Assembly: GCF_900116545.1 (NCBI RefSeq)
Contig: NZ_FPCK01000003.1
Coordinates: 248,001-312,000, forward strand
Origin: Devosia crocina
Lineage (GTDB): Bacteria > Pseudomonadota > Alphaproteobacteria > Rhizobiales > Devosiaceae
Length of the DNA: 64,000 nucleotides
Direction: 5' to 3'
Under the pieces are notes generated by a model. That model searched no databases. It was not told the origin of the DNA and saw only the letters and a list, made by a program, of their open reading frames with translations. How positions within the stretch are numbered: the first letter of the stretch is position 1; every line of letters begins with the position of its first letter. Below, one piece after another: positions 29,400 through 37,586 of this stretch. A program made the translations under genes and the position numbers.

Positions 29400-29678
29400 T
29401 TAGTTCAGCGCCGAGCGCGACACCAGCTCGCACGCGCCATCGGGTGCAACGCGCAGAGCCAATTGCTGACGGTCGAGTTCGGCAAACCAGGCGTTCCAGG
29501 AGACGGGGCTCATGCCATCGTCGATCGAGCCGCCATGGCTGCGCACGAAACGCAGCAAAAGCTGGGCTTTTTCGCCGCCGAAGCGGTTGCGGACACGGGC
29601 GATAGCCGGCGTTCCATGGCGGTCGCACACCCAGTTCTGGATGTCGCTGTGGCGCGTCAAAGTATGCGTATCAGACAT
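29400..29678 (-). CDS. Hypothetical protein (92 aa)
   Basis: Soluble 92-residue protein starting MSDTHTLTRHSDIQNWVCDR, with a GAGGAGG ribosome-binding site. It contains a basic patch (RVRNRFGGEKAQLLLRFVRS) and a Trp-rich centre (MSPVSWNAWFAELDRQQLAL). I do not recognise a family. It stands alone with a shared terminator. Confidence 0.7.
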   Translation of the reverse strand: MSDTHTLTRHSDIQNWVCDRHGTPAIARVRNRFGGEKAQLLLRFVRSHGGSIDDGMSPVSWNAWFAELDRQQLALRVAPDGACELVSRSALN

Positions 29679-29765
29679 TCTGGCCTCCTCCTCAGGCTTA
29701 TGATCGGCAGATTTCGCCGTTATCACCCCAATGAACAGGGTCCTCCTGCGGTTCCCTGGGGCGCA

Positions 29766-30575
29766 TCAATTCTCCATAGGCTCGGTGACAAGCTTGAGAC
29801 GCTGCATTTCCTCCCATGAAAAATAATAGAGCCGCTCAGGCGGTGTATCGAGGGCATGGAGCCAGAGGGCCGGATCGACCCCCATATCAGTGAGATAGCG
29901 GGTGATGCGGGCGGTGGTCGACTGCGCGTCGGACATCGCAATGCCTGCAACGGCCAGGGCATCGGCGGCACCATCACCAAGGCTGGCCGCATAGATCTGG
30001 TGCACCCCGATGGCCGATTGAGGCTCGCCGAAGCGCTCGGCGCCCCCGGCAAAGACCAGCGGACAGGAGGAGGCGCAAAGGCTTCCGGCAGGGACCATGG
30101 TGGCAAGACCCTTTTCGTGAACGAGACTGCCGATCTCCAGGGCGTCCATCACCGATCCTCCGGGCGAATCGAGAACCACAGTTTCCACATATTCGCCGCG
30201 CGCTTCAATCTCGGCCGCAAACCGTTGGGCCGAGCCGACATCGATCGTTCCGGTCAGGCGCAGCTCGCCATTTTGCCCAAGATCCATGGCGAGCGGAGAC
30301 TCAAGAAGATCGGGACTGGTGGTGACCGGCGGCATGGGATGCCCATCGGGGCCATCGAGTGGCTGCGCCGGCGGGAGAATCGGCTGCAGGCTCGGGCCCG
30401 GCAGCACCGGCTGGTTCTGCGTCAACTCGCGGAAATCGACAAAGAGAACGCTGGCCGTGCCGGCCAGCATGGCAAAAAAGGCAAAGCGCAGAATAGCGCC
30501 ATCATCGATGGCGGCCAGCCGCTGGACAAGGCCGGGGCTCGTTGATGCTGCGCGCTGGTTAGCCTCTGTCTTCAT
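29766..30575 (-). CDS. Membrane-anchored ClpP/SDH-fold periplasmic protein (COG3904-like)
   Basis: A 269-residue protein with one N-terminal transmembrane helix (LRFAFFAMLAGTASVLFV), a Pro-rich linker and a domain of the ClpP/crotonase fold. LDSPGGSVMDALEIG, SLCASSCPLVFAGG with the candidate serine, and GVHQIY with the candidate His match the COG3904 group of predicted periplasmic proteases. Its start overlaps the preceding gene's stop by four bases (ATGA), so the two are co-translated. Activity is unproven. Confidence 0.78.
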   Translation of the reverse strand: MKTEANQRAASTSPGLVQRLAAIDDGAILRFAFFAMLAGTASVLFVDFRELTQNQPVLPGPSLQPILPPAQPLDGPDGHPMPPVTTSPDLLESPLAMDLGQNGELRLTGTIDVGSAQRFAAEIEARGEYVETVVLDSPGGSVMDALEIGSLVHEKGLATMVPAGSLCASSCPLVFAGGAERFGEPQSAIGVHQIYAASLGDGAADALAVAGIAMSDAQSTTARITRYLTDMGVDPALWLHALDTPPERLYYFSWEEMQRLKLVTEPMEN

Positions 30576-31918
30576 GCCGGGCGCGGCCCGTCCGTGCGCT
30601 TGCGCTGGGCAGCTTCGATGGGCGTAACGGTGCTCTCTTCCGCCGCTGGCCGCTCTGCCGCTGTTTCAGGCTGCGGCTCGGGCGTATCGGGCTCGGCCGG
30701 TTCTGCCTTGCTGGGAGCGATCTCGATGCCCGCCGCTTCCATCTGCCGGTAAAGCGCCATGGCGCGCAGCATTTCGGCCGCCGTGATGTTTTCCGCCGCT
30801 TCGAGCGATTCGGAATCGCGCCGCATGGCATCGTTGACGATCATCAGCACCAGCACCAGAACGACCGGCAGGAGATCGATGGAAATGGCGCCGGCCCAGG
30901 AGGGAATAAAGTCCTGCCAATAGCGCAAGACTGCTTCGGCGCTCGAAAGGGGCACGAAGCGGCGCTGTTCGACCGCTGGCGTGCCGAGAATCTCATCGGC
31001 TGCCGCCGAAAGCGCCGACGATTGCGCCGCGACCGAAGCGCGCACGGTTTCCATCACCTGATCCTGCCGGACGGCAAGATCGGCCGAACGTCCATCGGCC
31101 ACGGGCGCGATGAACCCGGCCGAAAGATCGGCGGCGGCGCGCTTGACCGAGGGGGCGACATCGGTCTGCTGCAGCGCCGCGATCACGGCCGAGAGCTGCA
31201 CCGCCTCGCTCTGGAAAGCATCGGCGCGCGGCTCGACCGCACCGGGGGTCGATACTAGTTCGCGCATGGTGGCGAGCCGGGTCGAGCCATCCTCGAACAG
31301 CCGGGCCACCTCATCGCGCGAGCCGGTGATGGTGGCGGCGAGCTGGTTCATCTGCGCGCCCATCTGGGTGAGCAATTGCACGACGCTTCCCGAACCCATG
31401 GAGCCGGTCAGCGCGCCCGATTCCCGCTCGTCGGCGGCAAGGCCCGAAAAGCGTTCGGCGGCCCGCTGCACATCGGGCAGCAGGCTTTGCGCGGCCAGCG
31501 CATTGGCATGGGCCTGGTCGAGATCCTCGGCATAGCCCTGAAGCGTCACGGCCATGTGCTGCTCGGTGGCGGCCGAGCCGGCCAGCGCTGCGGCATTGAG
31601 CCAGGAGCTCATCGCCATGATCATCAGGCAGCCGATCGCCATGGTAAGAAAAAGGCCCAGCCGCTGCACGCCCGAGGTCACGAGCGGAATGAACCGCATC
31701 ATGAAGGTCCAGAAGGCATAGATGGCAACCGAAACGGCGGCCGAATAAATGATGGCGGCGAAAAACACGAAGCTCGCCGAGCCATCGAGAAGGCCCCGCA
31801 CGCCGAGATAGGTGTAAACCCCCGAGGCGAGCGCCAGCACCGCTAGCGAGAACCGCGTCATGGTTTCGATGCCGCGCACGGTTTCGTTGAGCCGGAAGGC
31901 ATTGGGCTTGAGCTGCAT
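30572..31918 (-). CDS. Multi-pass membrane protein with large helical extracytoplasmic domain
   Basis: A 448-residue protein of unknown family. Three N-terminal transmembrane helices (from FSLAVLALASGVYTYLGVRG to LFLTMAIGCLMIMAMSSWL) are followed by about 200 residues of Ala/Gln-rich helix without Pro, then one more transmembrane helix (AISIDLLPVVLVLVLMIVND) and an acidic Pro-rich cytoplasmic tail. The ATG at 31918 (GGGGAC upstream) is preferred to one 11 codons earlier. It overlaps the ClpP-fold gene by four bases. Confidence 0.75.
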   Translation of the reverse strand: MQLKPNAFRLNETVRGIETMTRFSLAVLALASGVYTYLGVRGLLDGSASFVFFAAIIYSAAVSVAIYAFWTFMMRFIPLVTSGVQRLGLFLTMAIGCLMIMAMSSWLNAAALAGSAATEQHMAVTLQGYAEDLDQAHANALAAQSLLPDVQRAAERFSGLAADERESGALTGSMGSGSVVQLLTQMGAQMNQLAATITGSRDEVARLFEDGSTRLATMRELVSTPGAVEPRADAFQSEAVQLSAVIAALQQTDVAPSVKRAAADLSAGFIAPVADGRSADLAVRQDQVMETVRASVAAQSSALSAAADEILGTPAVEQRRFVPLSSAEAVLRYWQDFIPSWAGAISIDLLPVVLVLVLMIVNDAMRRDSESLEAAENITAAEMLRAMALYRQMEAAGIEIAPSKAEPAEPDTPEPQPETAAERPAAEESTVTPIEAAQRKRTDGPRPA

Positions 31919-32115
31919 AAATGTCCCCACAAAACGGCGCGCAAAGGCCACTTAAGCAAATCCTAACACGGCGATCCCGGCAAGAACGAGGCGCAGGGCG
32001 AGACGGTTAACGGGCGGGCGATGACACTAGCGTGATAAAGGAGGCAAAGCGGCATGCCCCTTGAACACGGCTGGGATAACCGGCTAGGGCAAGAAAGCAA
32101 CGGAGGAGCGAACCG

Positions 32116-33126
32116 ATGACCAGAAAGCTGCGCTGGGGGATCTTGTCGACAGCCAATATCGGCATGGCCAAGGTGACCCCCGCCATTCAGCAGGCGGACA
32201 ATTGCGAGGTGCTGGCCATCGCCTCCCGCGATGGCGACACGGCACGGGCGGCAGCTGGCAGGCTCGGCATTGCCCGGGCCTATGGCTCCTACGAGGAACT
32301 GCTTGCCGATCCCGAGATCGACGCGATCTACAATCCCCTGCCCAATCACCTGCATGTCCCCATGACCCTGGCCGCGGCGCGGGCGGGCAAGCACGTGCTG
32401 TGCGAAAAACCCATCGCCATCACCGCCGCCGAAGGCGAGCAGTTGCGCCAGGTGCCGGAGGGGATCTGCGTGATGGAAGCCTTCATGATCCGCTTCCACC
32501 CGCAATGGCACCGGGCGCGCGAGATCATCCGGTCGGGTGAACTGGGCGAGGTGCGCACCATCAACGCGCTTTTCTCCTATTTCAATGCCAATCCCGACAA
32601 TGTCCGCAACAAAGCCGATATCGGCGGCGGCGGCATTCTCGATATCGGCTGCTATCCGGTCACCACAGGCCGTTTCCTGTTCGAAGGCGAGCCCGAGCGC
32701 GTCGTTTCGTTGGTCGAGCGCGATCCCGGCTTCGGCACCGATCGCCTCGCCAGCGCCATTCTTGATTTCGGGATGGGCAGGCGGCTGACCTTTACCTGTT
32801 CGACCCAGCTCGTGCCGCATCAGCGCGTTCAGGTGTTCGGCACCAAAGGCAAGCTCGAGATCGTCATTCCCTATAACGCTCCGCCAAACGAGCGCACAGC
32901 GATCACCATCGATACCGGCGCTCCGATCGATGGCTCGCTGGCCCGGCGCGAAATCCTGCCCGCCTGCGATCAATATACCGAACAGGCCCGCGCCTTTGCC
33001 GAAGCGGTGCTGGGCAACAAACCCCTGCCCTATGGGATCAAGGACGCCATCGCCTCAATGCGGGTGATCGACGCGCTCTTTGAGAGCGAGCGGACGGAGG
33101 GCTGGGCGCGGGTGAACCGCGGCTGA
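32116..33126 (+). CDS. Gfo/Idh/MocA family oxidoreductase
   Basis: NAD(P)-dependent sugar or polyol dehydrogenase fold. The Rossmann start (LRWGILSTANIGMAKVTPAI) and the family signature GKHVLCEKPIAIT, with the catalytic Lys of the EKP motif, are present, and GGGILDIGCYPVTTGRFLF matches the dimeric dihydrodiol/xylose dehydrogenase-like branch. Substrate is unknown. Next gene, another NAD-dependent enzyme, starts 53 bases later. Confidence 0.92.
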   Translation: MTRKLRWGILSTANIGMAKVTPAIQQADNCEVLAIASRDGDTARAAAGRLGIARAYGSYEELLADPEIDAIYNPLPNHLHVPMTLAAARAGKHVLCEKPIAITAAEGEQLRQVPEGICVMEAFMIRFHPQWHRAREIIRSGELGEVRTINALFSYFNANPDNVRNKADIGGGGILDIGCYPVTTGRFLFEGEPERVVSLVERDPGFGTDRLASAILDFGMGRRLTFTCSTQLVPHQRVQVFGTKGKLEIVIPYNAPPNERTAITIDTGAPIDGSLARREILPACDQYTEQARAFAEAVLGNKPLPYGIKDAIASMRVIDALFESERTEGWARVNRG

Positions 33127-33179
33127 CCGCTTGCGTTCCCCTTTCAGCTGCCATCATGGCGCAAGGCGAGGAGACTACG

Positions 33180-34193
33180 ATGACCGACGGAGTGCTGGTA
33201 ACCGGGATTTCCGGCTTTCTGGGCGGCCATGTGGCGCTGCAGCTGCTTGCTGCCGGCTACCGGGTGCGCGGCAGCGTTCGCGACCTCGGCAAGGAAGGCA
33301 GGGTGCGCGATACGCTTGGCCGCGCAGGCGCGGATCTTTCCCGGCTCGAGGTCGTGGCGCTCGATCTCCTGAGCGACACCGGCTGGCGCGAGGCAATGGC
33401 GGATATGCGCTTTCTTCAGCATACCGCCTCGCCCTTTTTGCTGAAGACTCCCAAAGATCCCGGCGAATTCGTGCGGCCCGCGGTCGAGGGAACGCGCCGC
33501 GCCATCGAAGCCGCTCTTGCAAGCGATATCGAGCGCGTGGTCCTCACCTCCTCGATCGCTGCCATCCAATATGGCCATGCCGATTATGGGAGAGCGCTGA
33601 GCGAGACCGACTGGACCGATCCCGCCAGTCCGACAACCAGCGCCTATGCCCGCTCCAAGACCCTGGCCGAACAGGAGGCCTGGCGCCTGATGGACGCGGC
33701 GGGGCGGCACGGGGATCTTGCGGTGGTCAATCCCGCCGCCATTCTCGGCCCCCTGCTTGACGAAGATCCCGGCACGTCCTCGGTGCTGGTGAAACGCCTG
33801 CTCGATGGCCGCCTGCCGGCCGTACCGAAACTGGCCATGTCGATCGTCGATGTGCGCGACGTGGCGGCGCTCCTGGTCGATGCCATGACCAATCCGGCCG
33901 CCGGGGGCGAGCGCTGCATCGCTTCGGAAGGCACCTATTGGATGAGCGACATCGGCGCCATGCTGCGCCCCGCCTTTCCCGACCGGCGCATTCCGACCGG
34001 GGAACTGCCGACATGGCTGATCCGGCTGGTTGCCCTGTTCGATGGCGACCTGCGCGACAACATGCACGAGATGGGACAGATGAAGCGCCTCGTGGGCACA
34101 AGAGGCGCCGAACGGCTCGGCCGGCCGCTTATTTCCGCCACTGACGCCGCCGTCGCCACCGGCCAGAGCCTTGTCCGCTTCGGCCTCGTCTAG
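33180..34193 (+). CDS. NAD(P)-dependent aldehyde/dihydroflavonol reductase-like SDR
   Basis: Extended short-chain dehydrogenase of the 4-dihydroflavonol reductase branch. VLVTGISGFLGGHVALQLL is the NADP site, HTASPF and the Ser/Tyr/Lys set (LTSSIAAI; SAYARSKTLAE with YxxxK) are present. The ATG at 33180 follows GAGGAG. At 337 aa it is of normal length. It was probably transcribed together with the Gfo/Idh/MocA gene before it. Confidence 0.9.
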   Translation: MTDGVLVTGISGFLGGHVALQLLAAGYRVRGSVRDLGKEGRVRDTLGRAGADLSRLEVVALDLLSDTGWREAMADMRFLQHTASPFLLKTPKDPGEFVRPAVEGTRRAIEAALASDIERVVLTSSIAAIQYGHADYGRALSETDWTDPASPTTSAYARSKTLAEQEAWRLMDAAGRHGDLAVVNPAAILGPLLDEDPGTSSVLVKRLLDGRLPAVPKLAMSIVDVRDVAALLVDAMTNPAAGGERCIASEGTYWMSDIGAMLRPAFPDRRIPTGELPTWLIRLVALFDGDLRDNMHEMGQMKRLVGTRGAERLGRPLISATDAAVATGQSLVRFGLV

Positions 34194-34237
34194 CCTCTTG
34201 CCTCCACCCCATCCCTGTCTCATATAATGAGCCGGAT

Positions 34238-34313
34238 GGGGCTGTAGCTCAGTTGGGAGAGCGCGTCGTTCGCAATGACGAGGCCAGCGGTTCGATCCCG
34301 CTCAGCTCCACCA
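34238..34313 (+). tRNA. tRNA-Ala (anticodon CGC)
   Basis: Complete cloverleaf: acceptor GGGGCTG/CAGCTCC with the G3-U70 pair that identifies alanine tRNAs, D-arm with AGTTGGGA, anticodon stem CGTCG/TGACG around loop TTCGCAA (anticodon CGC, reads GCG), T-arm with TTCGATC, and encoded CCA. The last 17 bases form the left attachment site of the integrated element that follows. Confidence 0.96.
34297..34313 (+). repeat. attL core: 17-bp direct repeat, left copy
   Basis: CCCGCTCAGCTCCACCA, the 3' end of tRNA-Ala. Identical to 41373-41389. Confidence 0.9.
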
Positions 34314-34377
34314 TTCCGTCAATGTTGTAGTTTTCACGAATAATTCCAACGCCTTACGACAAGCCGCCAACAGCGAA

Positions 34378-34409
34378 GTACCCCGCTTCGTACCCCATCT
34401 GCGTACCCC
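34378..34409 (+). promoter_or_regulatory. Left triplet of GTACCCC boxes (probable integrase arm sites)
   Basis: GTACCCC occurs at 34378, 34390 and 34403 (12 and 13 base steps), 65 bases inside the left core. The same three-box pattern with identical steps occurs at the right end. Confidence 0.65.
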
Positions 34410-34487
34410 AAGGCATCGATCTATTTTGTCGAGGGCGACTGCCGCTCTCATGGTTCCACGACCAACCAGGCTATGGCATGCATCAGC

Positions 34488-35084
34488 TCAAACCGTTGGG
34501 TTGACTTCTGGCTGCTGTTCCGGCGTCTCCGGCTTGGAGCCATCCTCAGGCATTGGACGTTCACCGCTGGAAGGGGGCGTGATTGGCAGCAGATGTGCAA
34601 AGACACGGATTGCACTCCGGTTCTCAAGCACGTCTAACAAGCGAGATTGGATGTTCCGAGTCCGATCGGCATCATCCACCCATCCCTGTGGGGAATAGGC
34701 GCCCTTTAGGATTTGGATCTGGTCTACAGGAGTTCTAACTACTTTGGACATCTCCGAGAGAAGGTAGGCCAAGTCGGTGTTGGCCTTATCGATCAAGTCA
34801 GGAACCCTCTCCGGCGTCTTCCACGAGAGATCGCTGAGGGTGGCCATGAGAGTGGCATACCTCTCCAGAACCTTCGGCTTGTTGTGAAAGTGAACCGGCA
34901 CCATGTTCAGCCCGGAGACGTACTCGGTTGCCAGATTGTTGCGACGGTGTCTCATCAGAACCGCAAACAGCTCCATACGTGCTTGACGGGATAAGCTGTA
35001 TTGCTGGTACCAGAGCGTGATTAGAACAGCCACGATAGGGCCAGCGAAGGTAGCAGCAACAATAGCGAAGGTGGAACCGTCCAT
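34488..35084 (-). CDS. Small membrane protein, DUF6680-like
   Basis: A 198-residue protein with one N-terminal transmembrane helix (FAIVAATFAGPIVAVLITLW) and a cytoplasmic helical body (ARMELFAVLMRHRRNN, with HFHNKPKVLERYATLMATL). The layout resembles DUF6680 proteins, but I am not certain. The C terminus is Pro/Glu-rich. ATG at 35084 with AGGAG is preferred over one six codons upstream. First cargo gene of the island; role unknown. Confidence 0.65.
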   Translation of the reverse strand: MDGSTFAIVAATFAGPIVAVLITLWYQQYSLSRQARMELFAVLMRHRRNNLATEYVSGLNMVPVHFHNKPKVLERYATLMATLSDLSWKTPERVPDLIDKANTDLAYLLSEMSKVVRTPVDQIQILKGAYSPQGWVDDADRTRNIQSRLLDVLENRSAIRVFAHLLPITPPSSGERPMPEDGSKPETPEQQPEVNPTV

Positions 35085-35359
35085 GTGAACTCCTGTATTC
35101 ACCCTTCAAAATACTGCAAAAATTCAAGCCGCCAAGATCAATGTTTCCGTTCCCCCAATCCCCCCTCTACCCCCCCAAAGCAACAACGTAAGCTGAACAA
35201 CACGCGATTTATCCTCAGCGGTCCGGCATGATCATTAGACCGTGCCCACGCATTTTAGATTTGGGAACGCAGGGGATTGCTCGGGCGAGCATCTCCGCCC
35301 CAGGCACCGGAGACCTACTGCCGTAGCTAAAAGGCAGGCAGTAGGTCACTTGCTCGTAG

Positions 35360-35845
35360 CTAAAGCTGGCGGAAGTAGCGGGCGACAGGCCAACGGACAA
35401 AGCCCGCTCTCTCGTAAGCCGCTCTGGCCGCTGCATGGCCCGGGTCATCCCCAGTTTCCACCATCACCATCTTGAGCCCCCGCTGCTTGATGATGTCAAA
35501 GGAGAACTGCAGTAGAGCCGCAGCGATGCCCCGTCGATGGAACGTAGGGTCTACGGCCATAATCCGTACCTCGCCCATTTGATCGAGCGAGTGAAACGCC
35601 AAGCCCACCCAACCAACCACGGTGTCCTCAAGCAGAGCTACCCAAACATTATCGGCATCCTGCTGGAGTATGCGCTCGACGTCAGACCGCTGCCGAACCG
35701 CCCATCCGTCTGGAAAAAAGTTATCGTAGACGTAAGGCTGCACGACAGGGCGCATGGCGTCGAACACCGGCCCCCATGCCCGAAGAGAAAGTTGGACGAT
35801 CTGGGTTTCTTGGTCAGCCTTAAACCGTTCAATTCGTATTTCCAT
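35360..35845 (-). CDS. GNAT family N-acetyltransferase
   Basis: A 161-residue acetyltransferase. The acetyl-CoA motif A is VRIMAVDPTFHRRGIAAALL (Arg-Arg-Gly-Ile-Ala), followed by motif B MVMVETGDDPGHAAARAAYE and the RAGFVRWPVARYFRQ end. ATG at 35845 follows GGGAG; the open frame upstream is not family-like. The substrate is unknown; small-molecule or antibiotic acetylation cannot be told apart here. Island cargo, divergent from the recombinase operon. Confidence 0.88.
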   Translation of the reverse strand: MEIRIERFKADQETQIVQLSLRAWGPVFDAMRPVVQPYVYDNFFPDGWAVRQRSDVERILQQDADNVWVALLEDTVVGWVGLAFHSLDQMGEVRIMAVDPTFHRRGIAAALLQFSFDIIKQRGLKMVMVETGDDPGHAAARAAYERAGFVRWPVARYFRQL

Positions 35846-36154
35846 TGTCACAGCTCCCGTATGGACGTGAAAAAGCAAACCCGCACGAAGCAGGTCATAA
35901 TGCGATTTCAAGCTCCTTAACGGAGACGGACGTTGGCGAACGAGGGCATTGCACCACCTTCCAGACGCTCCCATGATCTAACGCCCCGACGAACAAATCA
36001 ACCTCCCACCCAGAACCCTTGCCCCAGCCGTTCTGGTTCGCTCAGGTGTACCGTTTTCGAACCGGCCAGAACTTGGTTCGCAAAATACCACTTGACCAGT
36101 CAAAGCGAACCGCTACAAACCGAACCAGTCAAATCGAACTGGAGAGGTTTCGAC
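35846..36154. other. Divergent spacer with CGAACC half-sites
   Basis: About 310 bases between the acetyltransferase and the serine recombinase. Its right half holds six GGTTCG/CGAACC-type hexamers (at 36036, 36059, 36076, 36107, 36121 and CGAACT at 36135) and no gene. Confidence 0.6.
36096..36140 (+). repeat. Two 17-bp direct repeats ACCAGTCAAA(G/T)CGAAC(C/T)
   Basis: Copies at 36096-36112 and 36124-36140, 28 bases apart start to start, ending 14 bases before the recombinase ATG and covering its promoter region. The 28-base period matches the size of a serine-recombinase dimer site, so this may be a res-like site or an autoregulatory operator (inference). Confidence 0.6.
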
Positions 36155-36802
36155 ATGCTGGTGAGGGCCTACCTTCGAGCATCGACCAAAGAGCAGGACG
36201 CGGGGCGGGCCAAGGCTGACCTCGTGGACTTCTGCCAAGCCCGTGGGCTGACCATCGCGGCCACCTACGAGGAGAACGAGAGCGGGGCATCCCTCCACCG
36301 CCCGCAGCTCTTCCGCCTGCTGGAGGACAGCCATCCCGGTGACGTGCTTCTCATCGAGCAAGTGGACCGCTTGAGCCGCTTGACGGAAGCGGACTGGGAC
36401 AAGCTCAAGGGCATGATCAAGGACAAGGGCGTTCGTGTCGTAGCTCTCGACCTTCCCACCTCGCACATGATGATGACGAGCGACGATGGCTTCACCAGCC
36501 GCATGTTCGACGCCATCAACTCAATGTTGCTGGACATGCTGGCTGCGATAGCGCGAAAGGACTACGACGACCGGCGCAGGCGACAGGCGCAGGGCATCGC
36601 CAAGGCGAAGGCAGAGGGCCGCATGAAGGGCCGTCCCGAGGACGCCACGCGAAACGAAGCCATCATCGCCATGCTCCGTAGCGGGCAGAGCTGGAACACC
36701 ATCGTAGGGGCGACGGGCGCTTCTCGCTCCACCCTCTCCCGCCTCGCGCAACGCATCAAGGCCGGTGAGACCAACCCCAACCAGACCGCACCGGGCGCTT
36801 GA
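36155..36802 (+). CDS. Serine recombinase (resolvase/invertase family)
   Basis: A 215-residue site-specific recombinase. The catalytic serine is S10 in RAYLRASTKEQ, and the family arginines are in EQVDRLSRLTEADWDKLK. The regulatory helix E region is followed by RRRRQAQGIAKAKAEGRMKG and a C-terminal helix-turn-helix (NEAIIAMLRSGQSWNTIVGA, TGASRSTLSRL). The ATG at 36155 has GGAGAGG upstream; codons before it are non-coding. It probably acts on the repeats just upstream, or inside the element. First gene of a three-gene plus-strand run. Confidence 0.92.
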   Translation: MLVRAYLRASTKEQDAGRAKADLVDFCQARGLTIAATYEENESGASLHRPQLFRLLEDSHPGDVLLIEQVDRLSRLTEADWDKLKGMIKDKGVRVVALDLPTSHMMMTSDDGFTSRMFDAINSMLLDMLAAIARKDYDDRRRRQAQGIAKAKAEGRMKGRPEDATRNEAIIAMLRSGQSWNTIVGATGASRSTLSRLAQRIKAGETNPNQTAPGA

Positions 36803-36866
36803 GCTTCCTCGGGTGTTTGTCAGGATGAAGACGCCGCTCCGGATGCGGGGTGGCTACATTGAAGGT

Positions 36867-37586
36867 ATGTGCATGAACGTCACCATCAGGATGAAGCGGA
36901 AAGCCGAGGTGAAAGGGAGGGTGTCCACCCCCAACTACGAAGCCGCCTATTGCCGTGTCGTGGGCTGCCAGAACCCCGCCAGAGCGGCCACGGGGGAAGG
37001 TCTCGACAACCGCTTTTGTCGCCCCCACGCGGAGCATTACGCCCGCCACGGGAGCCCCTACCGGAAGTCCTACACCGCTCCCGAGGTTCGCCCCTACCGC
37101 AAGGCGGCTGCCCACTGGATCAAGGCGAATGCGAGTGACCCATGGATCGTGAACGCCTTGCAGCGTGTCCGTGGTCTCTATGCCACCGCTGGGGGTCATG
37201 TAGAGGCTTTCAGGCTCCGTGGCCTCCCACCCGAGGAGCGGGCCAAAGCGGCTTGGGCGAGGCTGCGGAAGGCGGGTGTAGACCCTGTGAAGGTCTTGGC
37301 CGATGTGCTGGCGGTGGAGATGATCATCAGGGATGACCCACAGGCCGACCACAAGCGGGAGTTCAAGGAGGTTCAGGCGGCCAAGCTGGTCCACCGGATG
37401 GCTTCTGGGACCCACAAGCGATGGGGTGAGGGAGCAAGCGCCACGGAGCTTCACGTCTTCCCGAGGTCGCGTGGGAGGGTTCTCCGACATCTTGGGAAGG
37501 ATGCGCTGGAGGTGGGAGAGCTGGTCGTGGACCACCACCAAGACGCCCTGCCCAAGGCCCCTGTCCCGAAAGAAGCCCAACGATGA
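36867..37586 (+). CDS. Cys/His-motif protein of unknown function
   Basis: About 239 residues. Near the N terminus are CRVVGCQNPARA and RFCRPHAEHYARHGSP, a C-x4-C ... C-x2-H set that looks like a zinc site of the kind seen in phage and HNH-associated proteins. The rest is helical and basic, without a nuclease motif that I recognise. The start is uncertain (ATG at 36867, 36873 or 36825). Its stop overlaps the ParB-like start by four bases (ATGA), so the two are coupled. Confidence 0.65.
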   Translation: MCMNVTIRMKRKAEVKGRVSTPNYEAAYCRVVGCQNPARAATGEGLDNRFCRPHAEHYARHGSPYRKSYTAPEVRPYRKAAAHWIKANASDPWIVNALQRVRGLYATAGGHVEAFRLRGLPPEERAKAAWARLRKAGVDPVKVLADVLAVEMIIRDDPQADHKREFKEVQAAKLVHRMASGTHKRWGEGASATELHVFPRSRGRVLRHLGKDALEVGELVVDHHQDALPKAPVPKEAQR

